The notes under the pieces were generated by a model, which made no database searches, had not been told where the DNA came from, and saw only the letters and a list, made by a program, of their open reading frames with translations. This document shows positions 26,419 through 36,536 of a stretch of DNA of 64,000 bases, in pieces. The DNA is taken from assembly GCF_900104515.1 (NCBI RefSeq), contig NZ_FNJL01000002.1, positions 62,001-126,000 on the forward strand, read 5' to 3'. The translations under genes and the position numbers were made by a program. The number at the start of each line of letters is the position of its first letter. Position 1 is the first letter of the stretch. Origin of the DNA: Paracidovorax cattleyae. Its GTDB lineage: Bacteria; Pseudomonadota; Gammaproteobacteria; Burkholderiales; Burkholderiaceae_C.

Positions 26419-27837
26419 ATGGCTTACCGCGAATTCAAGGACATCTCCCCCAACGCCTCCACGGGCGCCAAGGTCACGAACTGGCTCGAGAACCGCTTCC
26501 CCACGGCCTTCGACGCCTACCGCGTGCACATGTCGGAGTACTACGCTCCGAAGAACTTCAATTTCTGGTACATCTTCGGCTCGCTCGCGCTGCTGGTGCT
26601 GGTGATCCAGATCGTCACCGGCATCTTCCTGGTGATGCACTACAAGCCCGACGCCGCCAAGGCGTTCGAGTCCGTCGAGTACATCATGCGCGACGTGCCC
26701 TGGGGCTGGCTGATCCGCTACATGCACTCCACGGGCGCCTCCGCGTTCTTCGTCGTGGTGTACCTGCACATGTTCCGCGGCCTTCTCTACGGCTCCTACC
26801 GCAAGCCGCGCGAGCTGGTCTGGATCTTCGGCTGCGCGATCTTCCTCGCGCTCATGGCCGAGGCCTTCATGGGCTACCTGCTGCCCTGGGGCCAGATGTC
26901 CTACTGGGGCGCCCAGGTGATCGTGAACCTGTTCGCGGCCATCCCCTTCGTCGGCCCCGACCTCGCCCTGCTGATCCGCGGCGACTACGTCGTGGGCGAC
27001 GCTACGCTCAACCGCTTCTTCAGCTTCCATGTGATCGCCGTGCCGCTCGTGCTGCTGGGCCTGGTGGTCGCCCACCTGCTGGCGCTGCACGACGTGGGTT
27101 CCAACAACCCCGACGGCATCGAGATCAAGGGCCCGAACGCCCCGAAGGACGAGCACGGCCATCCGCTGGACGGCATCCCGTTCCACCCCTACTACACCGT
27201 GCACGACATCTTCGGCGTGAGCGTGTTCCTGTTCATCTTCTCGGCGGTGGTGTTCTTCGCCCCCGAGTTCGGCGGCTACTTCCTGGAGTACAACAACTTC
27301 ATCCCGGCCGATCCGCTCAAGACCCCCGCGCACATCGCGCCTGTCTGGTACTTCACGCCCTTCTACTCGATGCTGCGCGCCATCACCAGCGAGATGATGG
27401 TTGCCCTCATCGCCTGCGTCGTGCTGGCAGCGGGCTTCGGCGTGGTCAAGGGGCGGCTGCCCGGCTTCGTCAAGGCCGCCATCGCGGTCGTGGCCGTGGC
27501 GGCCGTCGCGCTCATGCTCTCCATCGACGCCAAGTTCTGGGGCGTGGTGGTGATGGGCGGCGCCGTCATCATCCTCTTCTTCCTGCCCTGGCTCGACCAC
27601 AGCCCGGCCCGCTCCATCCGCTACCGCCCCGGCTGGCACAAGTACCTCTACGGCATCTTCGTGGTCAACTTCGTGGTGCTGGCCTACCTGGGCGTGCAGC
27701 CGCCATCCCCGATCGGCGAGCGTGTCTCGCAGGTGGGAACGCTGTTCTACTTCGGCTTCTTCCTGCTCATGCCGTGGTGGAGCCGCCTGGGCGAGCCCAA
27801 GCCGGTGCCCGACCGCGTGACCTTCGCCGCGCACTGA
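26419..27837 (+). CDS. petB: Ubiquinol-cytochrome c reductase cytochrome b
   Basis: The 472-residue di-heme cytochrome b of the bc1 complex, with eight transmembrane helices. Heme-ligand histidines lie in RYMHSTGASAFFVVVYLHMFRG and in RFFSFHVIAVPLVLLGLVVAHLLALHD. The Qo-site PEWY equivalent and the region AHIAPVWYFTPFYSMLRA are visible. It is longer than mitochondrial cytochrome b because of an extended C-terminal part with extra helices, as is normal in beta-proteobacteria. GGGAG lies upstream of ATG 26419. petC follows 20 bp later. Confidence 0.97.
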   Translation: MAYREFKDISPNASTGAKVTNWLENRFPTAFDAYRVHMSEYYAPKNFNFWYIFGSLALLVLVIQIVTGIFLVMHYKPDAAKAFESVEYIMRDVPWGWLIRYMHSTGASAFFVVVYLHMFRGLLYGSYRKPRELVWIFGCAIFLALMAEAFMGYLLPWGQMSYWGAQVIVNLFAAIPFVGPDLALLIRGDYVVGDATLNRFFSFHVIAVPLVLLGLVVAHLLALHDVGSNNPDGIEIKGPNAPKDEHGHPLDGIPFHPYYTVHDIFGVSVFLFIFSAVVFFAPEFGGYFLEYNNFIPADPLKTPAHIAPVWYFTPFYSMLRAITSEMMVALIACVVLAAGFGVVKGRLPGFVKAAIAVVAVAAVALMLSIDAKFWGVVVMGGAVIILFFLPWLDHSPARSIRYRPGWHKYLYGIFVVNFVVLAYLGVQPPSPIGERVSQVGTLFYFGFFLLMPWWSRLGEPKPVPDRVTFAAH

Positions 27838-27857
27838 AGCGGGCCGGAACGACGACC

Positions 27858-28613
27858 ATGAAAAAAATCATCCTCACGCTGATCGCCTCGCTCGGCTTCG
27901 CCCTGGGCGCGCACGCCGCGGAAGGCGGCATCGCCTGGGACAAGGCCCCGGTGCGCACGAACGACACGGCCTCGCTGCAGAACGGCGCCAAGATCTTCGT
28001 CAACTACTGCCTGAGCTGCCATTCGGCCGCCTTCATGCGCTACAACCGCCTGAAGGACATCGGCCTGACCGACCAGCAGATCAAGGACAACCTGCTCTTC
28101 ACCACCGACAAGGTGGGCGAGACCATGAAGGCCACGATCGACCCGCGGCAGGCCAAGGACTGGTTCGGCGCCAATCCGCCCGACCTCACCGTGATCGCCC
28201 GCTCGCGCGCCGGCCACAACGGCACCGGGGCGGACTACCTCTACACGTTCCTGCGCACGTTCTACCGCGACGACACGAAGGCCACGGGCTGGAACAACCT
28301 CGCATTCCCCAGCGTCGGCATGCCCCACGCGCTGTGGCAACTGCAGGGCGATCGCCGCCCCGTCTTCGAGGAGCAGGAGAGCCACGGACACAAAACCCAG
28401 GTCTTCAAGGGGTGGGAACAGCTGACTCCGGGTACCATGTCGCCCCTCCAGTACGACGAGACCGTGGGTGATCTCGTCAACTACCTGCAGTGGATGGGCG
28501 AGCCGGCGCAAAATACGCGGGTTCGCGTCGGGGTGTGGGTGCTGATCTTCCTCGGTGTTTTCACGGTGATCGCCTGGCGGCTCAACGCGGCGTTCTGGAA
28601 GGACGTCAAGTAA
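27858..28613 (+). CDS. petC: Ubiquinol-cytochrome c reductase cytochrome c1
   Basis: A 251-residue cytochrome c1. The signal peptide MKKIILTLIASLGFALGAHA is cleaved before AEGGIAWDKAP. The heme c site is CLSCH at 51-55 (NYCLSCHSAAFMRYNR). The sixth-ligand methionine region is near GMPHALWQLQG. The C-terminal membrane anchor is VGVWVLIFLGVFTVIAWRL. The reading frame is open far upstream through petB in another frame, but the signal peptide fixes the start at 27858. Confidence 0.96.
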   Translation: MKKIILTLIASLGFALGAHAAEGGIAWDKAPVRTNDTASLQNGAKIFVNYCLSCHSAAFMRYNRLKDIGLTDQQIKDNLLFTTDKVGETMKATIDPRQAKDWFGANPPDLTVIARSRAGHNGTGADYLYTFLRTFYRDDTKATGWNNLAFPSVGMPHALWQLQGDRRPVFEEQESHGHKTQVFKGWEQLTPGTMSPLQYDETVGDLVNYLQWMGEPAQNTRVRVGVWVLIFLGVFTVIAWRLNAAFWKDVK

Positions 28614-28669
28614 GCTCGGCCGCCGCCTGCAGCATCGCGCCGCCTTCGTGCGGCGCATTTCGCTTTCCG

Positions 28670-28698
28670 GAGTGGACGCGCGAGCGCCCACTCTTTTT
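28670..28698 (+). terminator. GNRA-capped hairpin with T-run between petC and sspA
   Basis: GAGTGG (28670-28675) pairs with CCACTC (28688-28693). After an A-C mismatch, an inner CGC/GCG stem closes a GCGA loop, and TTTTT follows at 28694-28698. This has the form of an intrinsic terminator. It ends only 7 bases before the sspA ribosome-binding site, so it either ends petABC transcripts or lies in the sspA leader. A second stem, 28637-28643/28650-28656, lies just upstream. Confidence 0.6.
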
Positions 28699-28719
28699 GA
28701 TTTTTAGGAGCCTCCCACC

Positions 28720-29331
28720 ATGATGGTGCTTTATTCGGGTACGACCTGTCCCTTCTCCCATCGCTGCCGCTTCGTGCTGTTCGAAAAAGGCATGGATTTC
28801 GAGATCCGCGATGTGGACCTGTACAACAAGCCCGAAGACATCAGCGTGATGAACCCGTATGGCCAGGTGCCGATCCTGGTCGAGCGCGACCTCATCCTGT
28901 ATGAGTCCAACATCATCAACGAGTACATCGACGAGCGCTTCCCGCATCCCCAGCTGATGCCCGGCGACCCGGTGGACCGCGCCCGCGTGCGCCTGTTCCT
29001 GCTCAACTTCGAGAAGGAACTCTTCGTCCACGTGAACGTGCTCGAGTCGCGCGCCACCAAGGGCAACGAGAAGGCACTGGAGAAGGCCCGCTCGCACATC
29101 CGCGACCGGCTCACGCAGCTCGCCCCGGTGTTCCTCAAGAACAAGTACATGCTGGGCGAGAACTTCTCCATGCTCGACGTGGCGATCGCCCCGCTGCTCT
29201 GGCGCCTCGACTACTACGGCATCGAGCTGTCCAAGAACGCCGCCCCGCTGCTGAAGTACGCCGAGCGCATCTTCTCGCGCCCGGCCTACATCGAGGCGCT
29301 CACGCCTTCCGAGAAGGTCATGCGCAAGTAA
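28720..29331 (+). CDS. sspA: Stringent starvation protein A
   Basis: A 203-residue glutathione S-transferase-fold protein that binds RNA polymerase and changes transcription under starvation and acid stress. The thioredoxin-like N-terminus has TCPFSHRCRFVLFEKGM and the cis-proline region GQVPILVERDLILYESNIINEYIDERFPHP. The helical C-terminal domain includes MLGENFSMLDVAIAPLLWRLDYYGI. AGGAG at 28706-28710 sets the first of two adjacent ATGs (28720). Linkage petABC-sspA-sspB is standard in beta- and gamma-proteobacteria. Confidence 0.95.
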   Translation: MMVLYSGTTCPFSHRCRFVLFEKGMDFEIRDVDLYNKPEDISVMNPYGQVPILVERDLILYESNIINEYIDERFPHPQLMPGDPVDRARVRLFLLNFEKELFVHVNVLESRATKGNEKALEKARSHIRDRLTQLAPVFLKNKYMLGENFSMLDVAIAPLLWRLDYYGIELSKNAAPLLKYAERIFSRPAYIEALTPSEKVMRK

Positions 29332-29396
29332 TGCGGCGCGGCCGCGCCTGCGCGCCGCATTCCGCTTCCCGAAAAGCCTTTTTGCCAGACGCCGAC

Positions 29397-29930
29397 ATGA
29401 TGAATGCCCAGGACTCCACTTCCACGCGCCCCTACCTGATACGGGCCCTGTACGAGTGGTGTACCGACAACGGCTTCACGCCCTACATCGCGGTGCGCGT
29501 GGACGATTCCGTCCAGGTGCCCCGCGAATACGTGAAGGACGGCGAGATCGTGCTCAACATCAGCTACGACGCCACGAGCGCCCTGCAGCTGGGCAACGAT
29601 TTCATCGAGTTCAAGGCCCGCTTCGGCGGCAAGCCGCGCGACATCATGGTCCCCGTGGGCCGGGTGATCGCGATCTATGCGCGCGAGAACGGGCAGGGCA
29701 TGGCCTTCCCGCCTCCGGTGGACATGCTGGCACCCGGCGCGGGCGGCCTGTCCACGGGGCTGCTGGATGCCGGCGCCGTGCCGGAAGGCGCCGCGCCCGA
29801 ACCGTCCGCCGGCGAAGACCGGGTGGTGCAGCTGGTACCCACCGACGGCGGCACGGGCCCGGCGGACGAGCCGCCGCGCGGCCCGGCCCCTGCCGGCGGC
29901 GGCCGCCCTTCGCTCAAGCGGATCAAGTGA
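29397..29930 (+). CDS. sspB: ClpXP protease specificity-enhancing factor SspB
   Basis: A 177-residue adaptor that delivers ssrA-tagged proteins to ClpXP. The folded domain is about 1-115 (RPYLIRALYEWCTDNGFTPY, NISYDATSALQLGNDFIEFKARFGG). A long disordered Ala/Gly/Pro linker follows, and the C-terminus is RPSLKRIK, matching the ClpX-binding tail of SspB (L-R-V-V/I-K pattern). Two adjacent ATGs (29397, 29400) are possible starts. It follows sspA by 65 bp. Confidence 0.94.
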   Translation: MMNAQDSTSTRPYLIRALYEWCTDNGFTPYIAVRVDDSVQVPREYVKDGEIVLNISYDATSALQLGNDFIEFKARFGGKPRDIMVPVGRVIAIYARENGQGMAFPPPVDMLAPGAGGLSTGLLDAGAVPEGAAPEPSAGEDRVVQLVPTDGGTGPADEPPRGPAPAGGGRPSLKRIK

Positions 29931-30001
29931 TCCGGAGCCGGCCCCGGCCGGCATGCCGCCGTTCCCGTCCGGGAGCGGCATCGCGCTAGAATGCGCGCTT
30001 C

Positions 30002-30077
30002 GCCGATTTAGCTCAGTTGGTAGAGCAACCGCCTTGTAAGCGGTAGGTCGTCAGTTCGATCCCGACAATCGGCACCA
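30002..30077 (+). tRNA. tRNA-Thr (UGU anticodon)
   Basis: A 76-nt cloverleaf with encoded CCA. The acceptor stem GCCGATT pairs with AATCGGC. The anticodon stem ACCGC/GCGGT encloses loop CTTGTAA, giving anticodon TGT. The T-loop is TTCGATC. The T-stem GTCAG/CCGAC contains one A-C mismatch. It lies between sspB and the DciA-like gene. Confidence 0.95.
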
Positions 30078-30128
30078 TCTTTTTTCTGCCGTTCGCCGTC
30101 CACCCCCGGCCCGCTGCCTGCCGGGCCT

Positions 30129-30428
30129 TCAGGTTTGGATTTTCAGGCGAATGGCGTTAACCTCCCACCCCCGGCTGCGCAGATGCGCCTGCAAGGCAGG
30201 CAGCAGCTGCCGCAGCTTCGCCGCCGCCGCATTGTTGCGGACCAGCAGGCACCAGGTCGCGCCCTCGATCGGCCCCGCCTGGATGGCCGGCCGCAGGGTG
30301 GCGGGAATCAGCAACTCGACGGCCCGCAGCCGCTCGCTCGAGTCGCGCGTCAGGCTCGCCAGCCGTGCCAGCGTGGGGGAGTCCTCGGTGGCCTGCAGCA
30401 GCGTGACGGCGTGGTGACGGCGGTTCAT
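30129..30428 (-). CDS. DUF721/DciA-like protein
   Basis: A 99-residue protein with the compact DUF721 fold (SPTLARLASLTRDSSERLRAV, then the KH-like region GATWCLLVRNNAAAAKLRQLLP and LRSRGWEVNAIRLKI). DciA proteins of this family load the replicative helicase DnaB in bacteria that lack DnaC. The length is at the short end, and the extended linker found in some DciA proteins is absent. It is divergent from the M23 peptidase gene, 33 bp apart, in the region before secA, a common location in beta-proteobacteria. Helicase loading is a family-based inference. Confidence 0.75.
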   Translation of the reverse strand: MNRRHHAVTLLQATEDSPTLARLASLTRDSSERLRAVELLIPATLRPAIQAGPIEGATWCLLVRNNAAAAKLRQLLPALQAHLRSRGWEVNAIRLKIQT

Positions 30429-30461
30429 GGGGCAATGCGCCGCGCGGCGCGGAGAAACGAA

Positions 30462-31421
30462 GTGCAGTTGATTATCACGGACGCCTGGCTGGCGCGCAGC
30501 CGCGCCATCCACCTCTCGGGCCTGCGCCTGGCCGCCTTCGGGCTGCTGCTGTCGCTGGCGGTGATGCTCATGGCGGCGCTGCTCTACCACTGGGTGTTCC
30601 TGAAGGGCGCCCGCGAGGGCTGGCCGGTGGTCGGCACCCTGGTGCGGCTCGCCACGCGGGACGAGTCCGCCGAGCGCGACCGCTTCATGCGGGCCAACCT
30701 GGACGCCATGGCCCGCAAGGTCGGGGAGATGCAGGCGCGCATGTTGCAGCTGGAGTCCCTCGGCGAACGCGTCTCCGGTCTGGCGGGCATGTCGCCCGCC
30801 GAATTCTCCCGCCCGCCGGGGCAGGGCGGGGCGCTGGTCTCCAGCCGGCCGATGGAAATGGACGAGCTGCAGCGCACGCTCGACTCCCTCGCCGAACTCA
30901 CCGACCGCCGGGTGGACCTGCTCACCGTGGTCGAGTCGCGCCTGTTCGACCAGCACATCCGCAAGAACATGGTGCCCACGCAGGAGCCCGTGCTCGGCAA
31001 GGCCGCCGGCTCGGCCTTCGGCTGGCGCATCGATCCCTTCACCGGCCAGTCGGCCCTGCACACGGGGCTGGACTTCCAGGCGGACACCGGCACCCCCATC
31101 CTGGCCGCGGCCGGCGGCGTGGTCGTGGCGCAGGAATTCCACCCGGCCTACGGCAACATGGTGGAGATCGACCACGGCAACCAGCTGGTCACCCGCTATG
31201 CCCATGCCTCCCGCACCTTCGTCAAGCGCGGCGACCTCGTGCGGCGGGGCCAGAAGATCGCCGAGGTCGGCACCACCGGCCGGTCCACCGGTCCGCACCT
31301 GCATTTCGAGGTGCTGGTGCAGGGCGTGCCGCAGGACCCGCAGAAATTCCTGCATGCCGGTGCGGCCGGCGCCGCAACCGGCACGCAGGTGGCGGCGAAG
31401 GCCGCCGCGCCTCGCAGGTAA
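30462..31421 (+). CDS. M23 family membrane-anchored metallopeptidase
   Basis: A 319-residue peptidase of the LytM/M23 class. One transmembrane helix (about 22-44) anchors it, a coiled-coil-like stretch runs to about 160, and the C-terminal peptidase domain carries His200-x3-Asp204 (HTGLD) and the HLH motif at 279-281 (GPHLHFEVL). All zinc ligands are present, so it may cut peptidoglycan cross-links. The GTG at 30462 was chosen because GGAG lies at 30451-30454 with 7-base spacing; the ATG at 30435 has none. It lies directly upstream of secA, as in many Burkholderiales. Confidence 0.88.
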   Translation: MQLIITDAWLARSRAIHLSGLRLAAFGLLLSLAVMLMAALLYHWVFLKGAREGWPVVGTLVRLATRDESAERDRFMRANLDAMARKVGEMQARMLQLESLGERVSGLAGMSPAEFSRPPGQGGALVSSRPMEMDELQRTLDSLAELTDRRVDLLTVVESRLFDQHIRKNMVPTQEPVLGKAAGSAFGWRIDPFTGQSALHTGLDFQADTGTPILAAAGGVVVAQEFHPAYGNMVEIDHGNQLVTRYAHASRTFVKRGDLVRRGQKIAEVGTTGRSTGPHLHFEVLVQGVPQDPQKFLHAGAAGAATGTQVAAKAAAPRR

Positions 31422-31554
31422 AATCCCCTGCTCCGGAATCGCTGCCCCTGGTTGCAGAACTTGCAAGCAGTGGTAGCGTCCCCCATCTGAACCCACTTCA
31501 TCACTAGGGATTCGGGTCGCGCCGCCCGCGCATGCGGGCCGCGGTCCTGTTCGA

Positions 31555-34323
31555 ATGGCCTCCAACTTCCTCACCAAACTATTCGGCAGCCGCAATGACC
31601 GGCTCCTCAAGCAATACCGCAAGACGGTGGCACGCATCAACGCGATGGAGCCGGAGTACGAGAAGCTGAGCGACGACGCCCTGCGCGCCAAGACGGGGGA
31701 GTTCCAGGGGCGCGTCGCCCGGGGCGAGTCGCTCGACGACCTCCTGCCCGAAGCCTTCGCCGTCGTGCGCGAGGCTTCCAAGCGCGTGATGAAGATGCGC
31801 CATTTCGACGTGCAGCTGCTGGGGGGCATGGCGCTGCACCACGGCAAGATCTCCGAAATGCGCACCGGCGAGGGCAAGACCCTGACCGCGACGTTGCCGG
31901 TGTACCTGAACGCGCTCGGCGGCAAGGGCGTGCACGTGGTGACCGTGAACGACTATCTCGCCAGCCGCGATGCGCGCTGGATGGGCCGCCTCTACAACTT
32001 CCTCGGCCTCGCCGTGGGCATCAACCTGCCCCAGATGCCGCGCGAGGAGAAGCAGGCCGCCTACGCCGCCGACATCACCTACGGCACGAACAACGAGTAC
32101 GGCTTCGACTACCTGCGCGACAACATGGTGTACGAGGCGCACGACCGCGTGCAGCGCGCCCTCAACTTCGCCATCGTGGACGAGGTGGACTCCATCCTCA
32201 TCGACGAGGCGCGCACCCCGCTGATCATCAGCGGCCAGGCGGAAGACCACACGGCGATGTACATCGCCATGAACAAGGTCGTGCCGCTGCTGGTGCGCCA
32301 GGAGGGCGAGGCCGATCCGCGCACCGGTGAGGGCGTGACCAAGCCGGGCGACTTCACCATCGACGAGAAGTCCCACCAGGTGTTTCTCACCGAGCAGGGC
32401 CACGAGACGGCCGAGCGCGTGCTGGCCGCGCAGGGCCTGATCCCCGAAGGCGCGTCGCTCTACGACCCGTCCAACATCACGCTCATGCACCACCTGTATG
32501 CGGCGCTGCGGGCCAACCACCTCTACCACCGCGACCAGCACTACGTCGTGCAGAACGGCGAGATCGTCATCGTGGACGAGTTCACGGGCCGCCTCATGTC
32601 CGGCCGCCGCTGGAGCGAGGGCCTGCACCAGGCCGTGGAAGCCAAGGAAGGCGTGGAGATCCAGGCCGAGAACCAGACGCTGGCCTCCATCACCTTCCAG
32701 AACTACTTCCGCCTCTACAACAAGCTCTCGGGCATGACCGGCACGGCCGACACCGAGGCCTACGAGTTCCAGGAGATCTACGGCCTGGAAACCGTAGTGA
32801 TCCCGCCCAACCGCCCCAGCAAGCGCGACGACCAGCTCGACCGGGTGTACAAGACCACGCGCGAGAAGTACGACGCCGCCATCCAGGACATCCGCGAGTG
32901 CCACGAGCGCGGCCAGCCCGTGCTGGTGGGCACCACGTCCATCGAGAACTCGGAGATCATCGACGACCTGCTGAACAAGGCCGGCCTGCCCCACCAAGTG
33001 CTCAACGCCAAGCAGCACGCCCGCGAGGCCGACATCGTGGCCCAGGCCGGCCGCGCCGGCATGATCACCATCGCCACCAACATGGCCGGCCGCGGCACCG
33101 ACATCGTGCTGGGCGGCAACATCGAGAAGGAAGTCGCGGCCATCGAGGACGACGAGTCCCTGGACGAGGCCGCGAAGCAGGCCCGCATCGCCGCGCTGCG
33201 CGAGCAGTGGGCCGCCGACAACGAGAAGGTCAAGGCGCTGGGCGGATTGCGCATCATCGCCACCGAGCGCCACGAGTCCCGCCGCATCGACAACCAGCTG
33301 CGCGGCCGCTCCGGCCGCCAGGGCGATCCCGGCTCCTCGCGCTTCTACCTGAGCCTGGACGACTCGCTCATGCGCATCTTCGCGGGCGACCGCGTGCGGG
33401 CCATCATGGAGCGCCTCAAGATGCCCGACGGCGAGGCCATCGAGGCCGGCATCGTCACGCGCAGCATCGAATCCGCGCAGCGCAAGGTCGAGGCCCGCAA
33501 CTTCGACGTCCGCAAGCAGCTGCTCGAATACGACGACGTGGCCAACGACCAGCGCAAGGTCATCTACCAGCAGCGCAACGAGATCCTCGACGCGGCCGAC
33601 CTGTCCGGCGTGATCGCCGGCATGCGCGAATCCTGCCTGACCGACATCGTGCGCCAGTATGTGCCCGAGGAATCCGTGGAGGAGCAGTGGGACCTCGCCA
33701 GCCTGGAGAAGGTCCTGGCCGACGAATGGCAGATCCGGCTGCCGCTGCAGCAGGAGGTCGAGAGCGCCCAGGCGATCACCGACGGCGAGATCCTCGAGAA
33801 GGTCCTCGCCGCGGGCAACGCCGCGTTCCAGGCCAAGGTGGACATGGTGGGCGCGGAGAACTTCCACCAGTTCCAGCGTGCGGTGCTGCTGCAGAGCTTC
33901 GACTCCAACTGGCGCGACCACCTCTCCGCGCTCGACTACCTGCGCCAGGGCATCCACCTGCGCGGCTATGCGCAGAAGCAGCCCAAGCAGGAATACAAGC
34001 GCGAGGCGTTCGAGCTGTTCCGCCAGCTGATCGACCAGGTCAAGAACGAGGTCACCCGCATCCTGCTGACCGTGCAGGTGCAGTCGCCCTCGGAGCTCGA
34101 CGAGGCCGCCGAGGCGCTGGAAAGCCGTGCCGAGCAGATCGCCAACGTGACCTACACGGCGCCCACCGAGACCGGAGAGCCCGAGACCCTTCCCGACCCC
34201 CGCACGCTGGCGTCGGGCGCGGAAGACCTTCCGCTGCCCGAAGGCCTTCGCGTGGGGCGCAACGACCCCTGCCCATGCGGCAGCGGCAAGAAGTACAAGC
34301 AGTGCCACGGCAAGCTGGCATGA
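31555..34323 (+). CDS. secA: Preprotein translocase ATPase SecA
   Basis: The 922-residue SecA motor that drives export through SecYEG. Walker A is in [14 protein letters not shown] (near 103-116). Walker B is in the [17 protein letters not shown] block. The pre-protein cross-linking domain, helical scaffold and wing domains follow. Helicase motif sequences [11 protein letters not shown] and [11 protein letters not shown] are intact. The C-terminal zinc/SecB-binding motif [14 protein letters not shown] ends the protein after a variable acidic linker. No strong Shine-Dalgarno is seen before ATG 31555. Confidence 0.98.
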   Translation: MASNFLTKLFGSRNDRLLKQYRKTVARINAMEPEYEKLSDDALRAKTGEFQGRVARGESLDDLLPEAFAVVREASKRVMKMRHFDVQLLGGMALHHGKISEMRTGEGKTLTATLPVYLNALGGKGVHVVTVNDYLASRDARWMGRLYNFLGLAVGINLPQMPREEKQAAYAADITYGTNNEYGFDYLRDNMVYEAHDRVQRALNFAIVDEVDSILIDEARTPLIISGQAEDHTAMYIAMNKVVPLLVRQEGEADPRTGEGVTKPGDFTIDEKSHQVFLTEQGHETAERVLAAQGLIPEGASLYDPSNITLMHHLYAALRANHLYHRDQHYVVQNGEIVIVDEFTGRLMSGRRWSEGLHQAVEAKEGVEIQAENQTLASITFQNYFRLYNKLSGMTGTADTEAYEFQEIYGLETVVIPPNRPSKRDDQLDRVYKTTREKYDAAIQDIRECHERGQPVLVGTTSIENSEIIDDLLNKAGLPHQVLNAKQHAREADIVAQAGRAGMITIATNMAGRGTDIVLGGNIEKEVAAIEDDESLDEAAKQARIAALREQWAADNEKVKALGGLRIIATERHESRRIDNQLRGRSGRQGDPGSSRFYLSLDDSLMRIFAGDRVRAIMERLKMPDGEAIEAGIVTRSIESAQRKVEARNFDVRKQLLEYDDVANDQRKVIYQQRNEILDAADLSGVIAGMRESCLTDIVRQYVPEESVEEQWDLASLEKVLADEWQIRLPLQQEVESAQAITDGEILEKVLAAGNAAFQAKVDMVGAENFHQFQRAVLLQSFDSNWRDHLSALDYLRQGIHLRGYAQKQPKQEYKREAFELFRQLIDQVKNEVTRILLTVQVQSPSELDEAAEALESRAEQIANVTYTAPTETGEPETLPDPRTLASGAEDLPLPEGLRVGRNDPCPCGSGKKYKQCHGKLA

Positions 34324-34350
34324 TGCCGCGCTGACCCTTTCGCTCTCGCC

Positions 34351-34377
34351 GCAGGGGCCGCCACAGGCGGCCCCTGC
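34351..34377 (+). terminator. Strong hairpin between secA and argJ
   Basis: A perfect 12-bp stem (34351-34362 with 34366-34377) around a 3-base ACA loop lies 28 bp after secA. The T-run (34392-34396) is 14 bases further on, so it is not a textbook intrinsic terminator, though it may still end or stabilise the secA transcript. Confidence 0.5.
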
Positions 34378-34420
34378 CACATCTTCCTTCGCCTTTTTGC
34401 TGCTTTCCGAGGAATTCCGC

Positions 34421-35650
34421 ATGCCCGTGAACCTTTCCGCTCCCGTTGCCGCCGACCTGCACCCGGTCGCCGGCGTCCGCATCGGCGTCACCGAAGCCGG
34501 CGTCCGCAAGGCGGGACGCAAGGACGTGACCGTGTTCCTGCTGGACGAAGGCGCCACCGTGGCCGGCGTCTTCACGCAGAACCGCTTCTGCGCCGCGCCG
34601 GTCCAGGTCTGCCGCGAGCACCTCGCGCAGGGCGGCTCCGTGCGCGCCATCGTGGTCAACACCGGCAATGCCAATGCCGGCACCGGTGCCGACGGCCTGT
34701 CGCGCGCCCGCGCCACCTGCGAGGCGCTCGCCGGCCAGCTGGGCGTGCAGGCCGCCCAGGTGCTGCCATTCTCGACCGGCGTCATCATGGAGCCGCTGCC
34801 CGTGGACCGCATCGTCGCGGGCCTGCCCGCCGCGATCGCCGATGCGCAGCCCGCGCACTGGGCGCGCGCCGCGGAAGGCATCATGACCACCGACACGCTG
34901 CCCAAGGCCTTCAGCACGCAGGTGGAGATCGGCGGCGCCACCATCACGGTGACCGGCATCTCCAAGGGCGCGGGCATGATCCGCCCCAACATGGCCACCA
35001 TGCTGGGCTTCCTTGCCACCGACGCCTGCATCGCCCCCGAACTGGTGCAGCCGCTGGTACGCGAACTGGCCGACGCGTCGTTCAACCGCATCACCATCGA
35101 CGGCGACACCTCCACCAACGATTCGTTCGTGCTGATGGCCACGCACCGTGCGGGCAACCCGGCCATCACCTCGCTGGACGGCGCCGAGGGCCAGGCCCTG
35201 CGCGCCGCGCTGCGCGAGGTCGCCCAGAAGCTGGCCCAGGCCATCGTGCGCGACGGCGAGGGCGCCACCAAGTTCATCGCCATCCGCGTGGAGGGCGGGC
35301 GCACCGCCGAGGAGTGCCGCAAGGTCGCCTACGCCATCGCCCATTCGCCGCTCGTGAAGACCGCCTTCTTCGCCAGCGATCCGAACCTGGGCCGCATCCT
35401 GGCGGCCGTCGGCTACGCCGGCATCGACGATCTGGACCAGACCGCCATCGACCTCCACCTGGACGACGTGCACGTGGCCGTGCAGGGCGGCCGCCATCCG
35501 GACTACCGCGAAGAGGACGGCCAGCGCGTGATGAAGCAGAGCGAGATCACGGTACGCGTGGGGCTGGGCCGCGGCGATGCGGCCGACACCGTCTGGACCT
35601 GCGACCTGAGCCACGACTACGTGACCATCAACGCCGACTACCGCTCCTGA
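34421..35650 (+). CDS. argJ: Bifunctional glutamate N-acetyltransferase/ornithine acetyltransferase
   Basis: A 409-residue self-cleaving enzyme of the cyclic arginine pathway. It transfers acetyl from N-acetylornithine to glutamate and may also use acetyl-CoA. The nucleophile at the autocleavage site is Thr193 in [13 protein letters not shown], preceded by [10 protein letters not shown]. The segment [18 protein letters not shown] lies in the beta chain. GAGG lies before ATG 34421. The C-terminus [14 protein letters not shown] is the family ending. It supplies ornithine, which the siderophore monooxygenase at 3.9 kb would consume. Confidence 0.96.
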   Translation: MPVNLSAPVAADLHPVAGVRIGVTEAGVRKAGRKDVTVFLLDEGATVAGVFTQNRFCAAPVQVCREHLAQGGSVRAIVVNTGNANAGTGADGLSRARATCEALAGQLGVQAAQVLPFSTGVIMEPLPVDRIVAGLPAAIADAQPAHWARAAEGIMTTDTLPKAFSTQVEIGGATITVTGISKGAGMIRPNMATMLGFLATDACIAPELVQPLVRELADASFNRITIDGDTSTNDSFVLMATHRAGNPAITSLDGAEGQALRAALREVAQKLAQAIVRDGEGATKFIAIRVEGGRTAEECRKVAYAIAHSPLVKTAFFASDPNLGRILAAVGYAGIDDLDQTAIDLHLDDVHVAVQGGRHPDYREEDGQRVMKQSEITVRVGLGRGDAADTVWTCDLSHDYVTINADYRS

Positions 35651-35663
35651 CCCTGTTCATCCC

Positions 35664-36536
35664 ATGAACGATCGCTTCGACCACCTCCTGCAGCGCGCCG
35701 AGCAGCTCATCGACCGCATCGAGTCGGTGCTGCCCCGGCCGCTTTCCGCACCCGACTGGAACGCCTCCGTGGCCTGGCGCTACCGCCGCCGCGGCGGCGG
35801 GCACGGCGCGCTGGAGCCCGTGCGCCATGTCGCGGGCATCGCGCTCGAAGACCTGAAGGAAATCGACGCGCAGAAAGAAAAGATCGAGCGCAACACCCGG
35901 CAGTTCGTCGAAGGTCGCCCGGCCAACAACGTGCTGCTCACGGGCGCGCGCGGCACCGGCAAGTCCTCCCTCATCAAGGCCTGCCTGCAGACTTACTCCG
36001 GACAGGGGCTGCGGCTCATCGAGGTGGACAAGTCCGACCTGATCGACCTGCCCGACATCGTCGAGGTGGTGGCTGGCCGCCCCGAGAAATTCATCATCTA
36101 CTGCGATGACCTGAGCTTCGAGGAGGGGGAATCCGGCTACAAGGCGCTGAAGTCCATCCTGGACGGCTCCGTGGCCGCCTCGGCACCCAACGTGCTGGTC
36201 TATGCGACCAGCAACCGCCGGCACCTGTTGCCGGAATACATGAAGGAAAACCTCAGTTACACGCATACGGCGGACGGCGAGGTGCATCCGGGCGAGGTGG
36301 TGGAAGAGAAGATCTCGCTGTCCGAGCGCTTCGGCCTCTGGGTGAGCTTCTACCCCTTCAGCCAGGACGAATACCTCGCCATCGTCGCGCAGTGGCTGTC
36401 CGCGCTCGGCGTGCCGGCCGAGGCCATCGGGGCGGCCCGCCCTGCCGCGCTGGTCTGGGCGCTGGAACGTGGCTCGCGCAGCGGCCGGGTGGCCTACCAG
36501 TTCGCGCGGGACTTCGCGGGGCGCGCCGATGGCTGA
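35664..36536 (+). CDS. DUF815 family AAA ATPase
   Basis: A 290-residue P-loop ATPase of the DUF815 group. Walker [10 protein letters not shown] is near 94-102, Walker B-like IIYCDDLSF near 150, and a sensor-like stretch [17 protein letters not shown] near 180. These proteins resemble DnaA/clamp-loader AAA domains; their role is not established. The gene is 13 bp after argJ and overlaps mutT by 8 bp, a conserved argJ-DUF815-mutT arrangement in this family of bacteria. Confidence 0.9.
   Translation: MNDRFDHLLQRAEQLIDRIESVLPRPLSAPDWNASVAWRYRRRGGGHGALEPVRHVAGIALEDLKEIDAQKEKIERNTRQFVEGRPANNVLLTGARGTGKSSLIKACLQTYSGQGLRLIEVDKSDLIDLPDIVEVVAGRPEKFIIYCDDLSFEEGESGYKALKSILDGSVAASAPNVLVYATSNRRHLLPEYMKENLSYTHTADGEVHPGEVVEEKISLSERFGLWVSFYPFSQDEYLAIVAQWLSALGVPAEAIGAARPAALVWALERGSRSGRVAYQFARDFAGRADG

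Noticed and set aside
26388-28613. A 741-codon frame that appears to fuse upstream sequence to cytochrome c1
   Set aside because: The N-terminal two thirds are petB read out of frame; cytochrome c1 begins at its signal peptide (27858).
31579-35322. A 1,247-codon open frame antisense to secA and argJ
   Set aside because: Composition is a mirror of the codon bias of secA/argJ (Val/Ala/His-rich, no domains); it is a GC-rich shadow frame.
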